Part shown: positions 58,996 to 64,000 of the stretch, piece after piece
Layout of the letters: each line of letters begins with the position of its first letter
Position numbering within the stretch: the stretch's first letter is position 1
Source of the DNA: Sipunculus nudus
Taxonomy: Eukaryota; Annelida; Sipuncula; Golfingiida; Sipunculidae
Direction: 5' to 3'
Assembly (NCBI GenBank): GCA_026874595.1
Contig: CM049320.1
Span: 5,705,464 to 5,769,463, forward strand
DNA length: 64,000 nt
Made by a program: the position numbers and the translations under genes
The notes under the pieces: generated by a model
What the model was told of the DNA's origin: nothing
Seen by the model: only the letters and a program-made list of their open reading frames with translations
Database searches by the model: none

Positions 58996-60431
58996 AGCTC
59001 AGCTGATTGTAAGTCAACTGAGGTATAGGAATGGCGTGTTGTCCGTCTACCCTTCTAAGTGAATATCAAGGGAGGTCAATAAAAATCTCCTTAGAAACCT
59101 GAAATGTGGTCACTGCGACCTATATCCTCCGAGATATGAGGCTTGAAAGTACTCCCCAGAATTATAAAAAAAATTGACATAAATCCTCCATTATCTTGAT
59201 AATTAAGTCATGGATTGTCAGGAATCTTGCCTTAAATATTGACCATGATTAGTTTTGTCAGTCCCTTTAAAGTGGTGGCGCCACCTGTATTTTTTGTGAT
59301 TTCAATTTTTTTTCATTTTCTTAACTATAAAATGACAACAGTTGTGTCAGTTTCTCAGCTATAATTACATATAGTGTCCCGAATCCTTGTGTGTTCATTG
59401 GTCACAAGTGGATGCCCTATAGTTATCACCCTGTCAGTTTGTCAGTGTGTCAGATTGTTTTCAGATGATGACTCCCGGTTCGATCGACACGTGCATTTCA
59501 AACTAGAGTTTAATATGGCCCACCACTAAAGCAAGAACCTGTATGATTTTTGGGTCCTGAGGTCAAAGGTCAAGTTAGCAGGACTCGCTTATTTAAAAAG
59601 ATGATGGTCATTTGAGCCAAGCTTTCATCCAAACTTCCAAGCTTGCGCATTTAGCTGATTGCCAGTATGGAGATTGCATGGATTATCAATTTTGGTCAAA
59701 AGGGCAAGGGGCCATCTGTTTACAAATTAGTTTCCAGATGATAACTCCAGTTTAGTTTGACATATTTGTTTCAAACTTAACTTGTATATGGCTCACCACT
59801 AAAGTAAAAACAGTGTCGGTTTTAGGGTCCAAAGGTAAAGGTCAAAGGACCCATTTCTTTTAAAAATGAAAGAATGCATTTCAAGCCAAACTTTTCATCA
59901 CAAACCTTCCATCTTCAAGTATTGCTAACCTGCTAATAGAGTAAAATTCTATTCGAATTTGAGGTCATAGGGTCAAAGATCAAGGTCACATGGCCTGTCC
60001 ATACACAAATTAGTTTTATGGGTGACAATATTGCTTTGGATGGACTGATTGGCTTCAAACTTGATTTATATATGACCCACCACTTTAGTAAATTCATTTT
60101 GATTTTTCGGGTTCCACAGATCAAAGGTGAAGGTCACAGGAGCCACATCTTAAAAAAAAAATTGTAGTTGCACTGTTAATCAAACTTTTCATCCCTCACT
60201 TTTCATCTTTCACGTGTGGCTTACTTGCCCAAATTGAGGAAATCTATAGATTTTGAGTTCACTATTTAAAAGATTGTTACAATAATCTAAAAGTTCAAGG
60301 ATAATAAGTTCTCAGATCTTTTGGTCTCAAGGCCAATGGTTGAGGTCACAGGACTGTCATTCTGAAAAAAAACCTTTAAAAATATCCTTATAGACAAATT
60401 CAGCTGAGCGTCGAGACCCGTGGGTCCCTAG
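58996..60431 (+). mobile_element. Family A-type element A7
   Basis: Starts AGCTCAGCTGATTGTAAGTC after ATTTT. It contains GGTGGCGCCACC at 59274. A roughly 280-bp unit follows, repeated about three times (GATGATGACTCC at 59465, GATGATAACTCC at 59737, related segment near 60022; CCACCACT recurs in each). It ends CAGCTGAGCGTCGAGACCCGTGGGTCCCTAG/TTGG. The repeat unit is shared with 52750-52990 in A5. Confidence 0.65.
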
Positions 60432-60962
60432 TTGGTTACTACATATTACCAAATTGGTGTTTATTAAAATGTGAAGCTTCCATGCATTTCATAATGTCTG
60501 AAAATTTAATGAAATAACTCCCCTATTATATAATATTCTGCCCTTTTGCATTTTATTAGATTTTGCTTTTAGTAAGCTGTTTTGCATCTGTTGACATATC
60601 AGTTTATTTTATATGTCCCAAAGATTCACATTTTTATATTAATTTCTCTTCAAAATTGCATGTAGCGTGTGTTAATGAGACATATACAGAGATACATATA
60701 TAGAGATCTGTATCAATTTGTTTTTATTGTTAAATCTGGCAAAAGAGTTCAAACTGTGGACAGATCTCACAGCTATTGTTGTCTAATTTATTTATTTGTT
60801 GATTTCGTGGTCTTCTTTGCTCCATCAAACATAAAATATCAGTTGTTCAGTCTCAGGGATCATTAAATTCAAAATAAATAAAGTCAAATCTAAAAAATAA
60901 ATTATAAGCTTAACTGGAAAAGCAGTGGTGTAAACGGACAGCTATTTAAATTAAAAAGTTAA

Positions 60963-61012
<50 letters not shown>
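60963..61012. repeat. (TA)n microsatellite
   Basis: About 25 uninterrupted TA units. Two similar tracts follow at 61346-61397 and 62267-62298. Confidence 0.95.
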
Positions 61013-61014
<2 letters not shown>

Positions 61015-61345
61015 TTACCAAGTGAGTATTTGCTAAATGAATGAGGTATATGTTAAATTTTCATTTTTGATATGTGTTTCAGTACAATAATTTGGTATAT
61101 TTGGGTTGAGCTCATGGAAAAGTGAAATAGGTTAATATGATATGCATTGCAAAAAAGTTTAACATTGTTTTGCTTATTTTCTGGCTAAACAAGATACAAA
61201 GCTGAGACATATATCTTGTTAGTTATCGGGTAACTTCACATGATGCAGTCATATGGTCACAGCAGATATATCATTAATTAAAATTACATATGGTTATATG
61301 GTATGATTTGCAAAAATGTTAAACATTGCTTTGTTTATTTTCTGG

Positions 61346-61399
<54 letters not shown>

Positions 61400-61876
61400 C
61401 GAATTATACGGTAGAAGTACACTTGGTGCCGTCATAGTGTCACAACAGATGATCATATGAAAGTCATACCTGGGGGCATGTAGAATTTCTTAATACAGTG
61501 CTGACATGGAGCGGTAGCTGCATAAAGATATTTTGTACCCAAGTGCGCGTTTAATCAAGAGCAAGTAATAAATGTATTTAATGATGTGGGATATAAGCTT
61601 ATTAAGTTGTAGGAACGTGGCCAGTCAAAATTAGGTTGACTCCAGCGCAGGTTTCCAAAACATTGTATGGGGAAGGCCTCGGGAGAGAGGGTTAAACGGG
61701 CTTTCAAAAGTTGTTTTGTTTGTTTCATTAAATTATAAATAAATGTCTTAATAACCCAGATATGTTAATACTTATGAAGCTACCTGCTTCTGTGAAGGTT
61801 TTATATAAATATCCTGCGTGTTTTTTAAAGCAGGTAATGACTTTTTTTCATTTCCAGTATTTGAGCTAAGTTATCG

Positions 61877-61877
<1 letters not shown>

Positions 61878-61930
<53 letters not shown>

Positions 61931-61953
61931 GCACACACACACACACACACACA
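61878..61953. repeat. Compound microsatellite (TC)n(AC)n
   Basis: About 25 TC units followed directly by GCGC and about 11 AC units. Frames running through it are low-complexity artefacts. Confidence 0.95.
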
Positions 61954-62263
61954 GGCACACACGGTCTATAACTGAGCGATGACATTTCTGTGTAATACGC
62001 AAAATTTAAGAATGAATTGATCGCCTGTAACCTGTAAATGGAATATAAAAACGCATGATTTAGGTATTGATTTATGTTGCACAATATTGAAAACCTGTTT
62101 GCCGAACTTGTTTGAAGTATAAGCATATAAATATAAAATTTGGATTGCCGTGCAAGTCTGTATGTATGGGTAAGTCAAGTAGACATGACACCTTAATGTA
62201 GACTAGCTTGTGTTATTACTCTTGACATAAGCTTTCGGGGGTACAGCCCACTTCTGCAAGTGT

Positions 62264-62301
<38 letters not shown>

Positions 62302-64000
62302 GTTTTATGGCTGTACTGCAATTGAAATTGAATTGTATCATATTTGTTAATGATTGAATATTGACTGATGTAATAAAATTGTTGATTAACATGTTGGATA
62401 AACTTGTTGTACAATGGTCTTACCAGACGAAACTTTTCTTGTATTGACGGAATATTAAATTTCGTAAATACAGCGTGAAGGAAATCTCTAAGAACCTCGT
62501 GATAAGCACTTGAAATGGAATGATCTAAGCGTGATCCAGTTCCGCCATTGTGGACCGCCGTCAGCCTAGTTAATTAGGATGTCCGGTTTCATGCTTTATA
62601 ATTGAACTAATTATTCAACCGATTTCAGTCATAAATATATTCGGTGTTTGTTTGTTTGTCTGTTTGTTTATTTGTCTGTTACCAATATTACTCAAAAAGT
62701 TCTATTTAAATGAACTTTTCAGGTTATCTGGGCAGTGTTACAATGAACAATTGATTAACCCTTCGATACATCTGCCTACTGGGACCACGTTGCTGCTTAT
62801 CAATACCCGCATCTACCAACGTGAGCTGTATTGGTCTTATTGGATGTACATAAGTGTCCTTATCCGTTGCCTCCCGTCTGAGACCTGCATCGGTCTTTCT
62901 GCGGTCCTCAGTCTTTTAGCCGTTCACTGCCAAATCGCGAACATATTCTCTTCATTAAATCATTATATATGGTCAAATGAACTTGAACATGTGAGTGTTT
63001 ATTTGGTTTATCAAGGACCTGTTACGTGAAGGTTATACCGTTAATATATACGTATATACGAACAGTGAAATTACACAGAATTCCGTTATGATTGTCGAGT
63101 AGGGAGAATACGTTTCATGTGAACCTCCGAATTGGGCTTCGTACATTCACAAACCTACAATGCACGGCGGGTAAAATGTCAGGGATATCAAACGGGATAT
63201 GTTAATATCATATGTAAACAAGACAAAGACAAACGTATATTGACAAAAATATACAATTTCACACCTCAATTAAATATACAGCTTTCTGGCATGTCCAATT
63301 AAAGTATATATCTGAAAAAGATGGATTGTATTTTCCCTGTAAAAGTTGACAGGTGAAATGCTAGCTTTATACATTTCAATAAATGTACCCACTCTGGGCA
63401 TTTGAAGGACATTCTGCTTTAAATCTGTAAAGTCAGAGCGTTTTTAGACGTAAACTCTGGCAGTTTGGACAACTTACCAACGTGAAGCAACGTGTGTTTA
63501 TAGCTTGATGAAATCCTGATATGTCTGACTCACAAAAAATAAACCAATCAGCATGTGCTAAATTTAGTCGAAATCAACTGCAAACCAGCTGGAAATGTGT
63601 GTGAATTAGTAGAAACGATTTTGTGGTAGTGTGAGCGTGACAGGCCAATTAAACATCTGAAGACATGTTGACTTCGCTTCTGTTTCAGCTGATCTGGTTG
63701 TTAGGTATTTATAAAGTATTATCATATTTATTCATTTATTTAATAATGAAATTCTTTGTCTACTTAGTTTCCTCTTTCTACGTTTGTTCTACATCAGTTT
63801 ATTTCGAAAACAGGCTAGCAACTTGGACATAGATTTTGTCTTTCTAATATTAAGGTGTATGGAATCGCCAGTTGAGGGTCAAAGCTGACAATGTCTGAAT
63901 AAACTCTTTTCAATTATTTTATCGAAAATGTTTAAAGTGTGCTTGCAAAACTGAGTACTCTAGATCTACGTTTCGAAATATTAAAATATGGTTTGTGAAA

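Larger units (their letters stand above)
60432..64000. other. Intergenic right end with microsatellites
   Basis: No gene was recognised. The 125-codon frame at 62652-63029 starts in a TTTG/TCTG-rich low-complexity tract and shows no domain. Microsatellites: (TA)n at about 60963-61012, 61346-61397 and 62267-62298; (TC)n then (AC)n at 61878-61953. Confidence 0.5.

Noticed and set aside
61866-62126. Minus-strand frame with Arg-Glu and Cys-Val repeats
   Set aside because: It is the translation of the (TC)n(AC)n microsatellite.
62652-63029. 125-codon open frame at the right end
   Set aside because: It starts in a TTTG/TCTG-rich tract, is AT-driven hydrophobic, and shows no domain or splice context.

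Overview
The window is AT-rich, intron-rich and packed with repeats. It has split genes with GT-AG introns, a BEL/Pao retrotransposon and many non-autonomous transposons, so it is animal nuclear DNA. Several repeat families start with a hairpin followed by a (GTCC)n-type stretch. I associate that layout with molluscs, bivalves in particular; this is an inference, not a proof. No tRNA, rRNA, CRISPR or bacterial-type operon was found.

Layout. 1-545: about four decayed copies of a 145-bp satellite, cut by the left edge. 2.9-8.8 kb, minus strand: a broken BEL/Pao retrotransposon in permuted order (integrase end, then an LTR-like spacer, then gag, protease, RT end and RNase H). 9.3-13.5 kb and 13.9-14.4 kb: two putative DNA transposons bounded by inverted repeats. 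14.4-18.2 kb: mostly featureless, with a palindromic MITE and decayed tandem repeats. 18.26-53.36 kb, plus strand: the only host gene I can reconstruct, a six-coding-exon, 265-residue four-pass membrane protein of the MS4A/CD20-like type with two C-terminal PPxY motifs. 53.4-54.9 kb: its probable 3' UTR. 55-64 kb: intergenic DNA with two more repeat elements and microsatellites.

The introns are the striking part. Introns 2, 3 and 5 (4.1, 6.1 and 22.0 kb) are filled with at least five families (here A, C, D, E and F) built to one plan. Each has a 5' hairpin just after a T-run, a GTCC-rich stretch (less clear in C and F), internal tandem repeats, and a 3' palindrome or hairpin a few bases before CTAG or CTTG, then T. 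Short subterminal inverted repeats link the two ends, and no target duplication is visible. This fits Helitron/Helentron-type non-autonomous elements. They are nested up to four deep: family C within family A, within an 8.9-kb long-TIR element with a 9-bp target duplication, within family F. A 656-bp TIR transposon in one family A copy has its empty site preserved in another copy. A decayed LINE reverse transcriptase and a phase-compatible hydrophobic candidate exon also lie in intron 5.

All boundaries and similarities were judged by eye. Similarity levels are qualitative.
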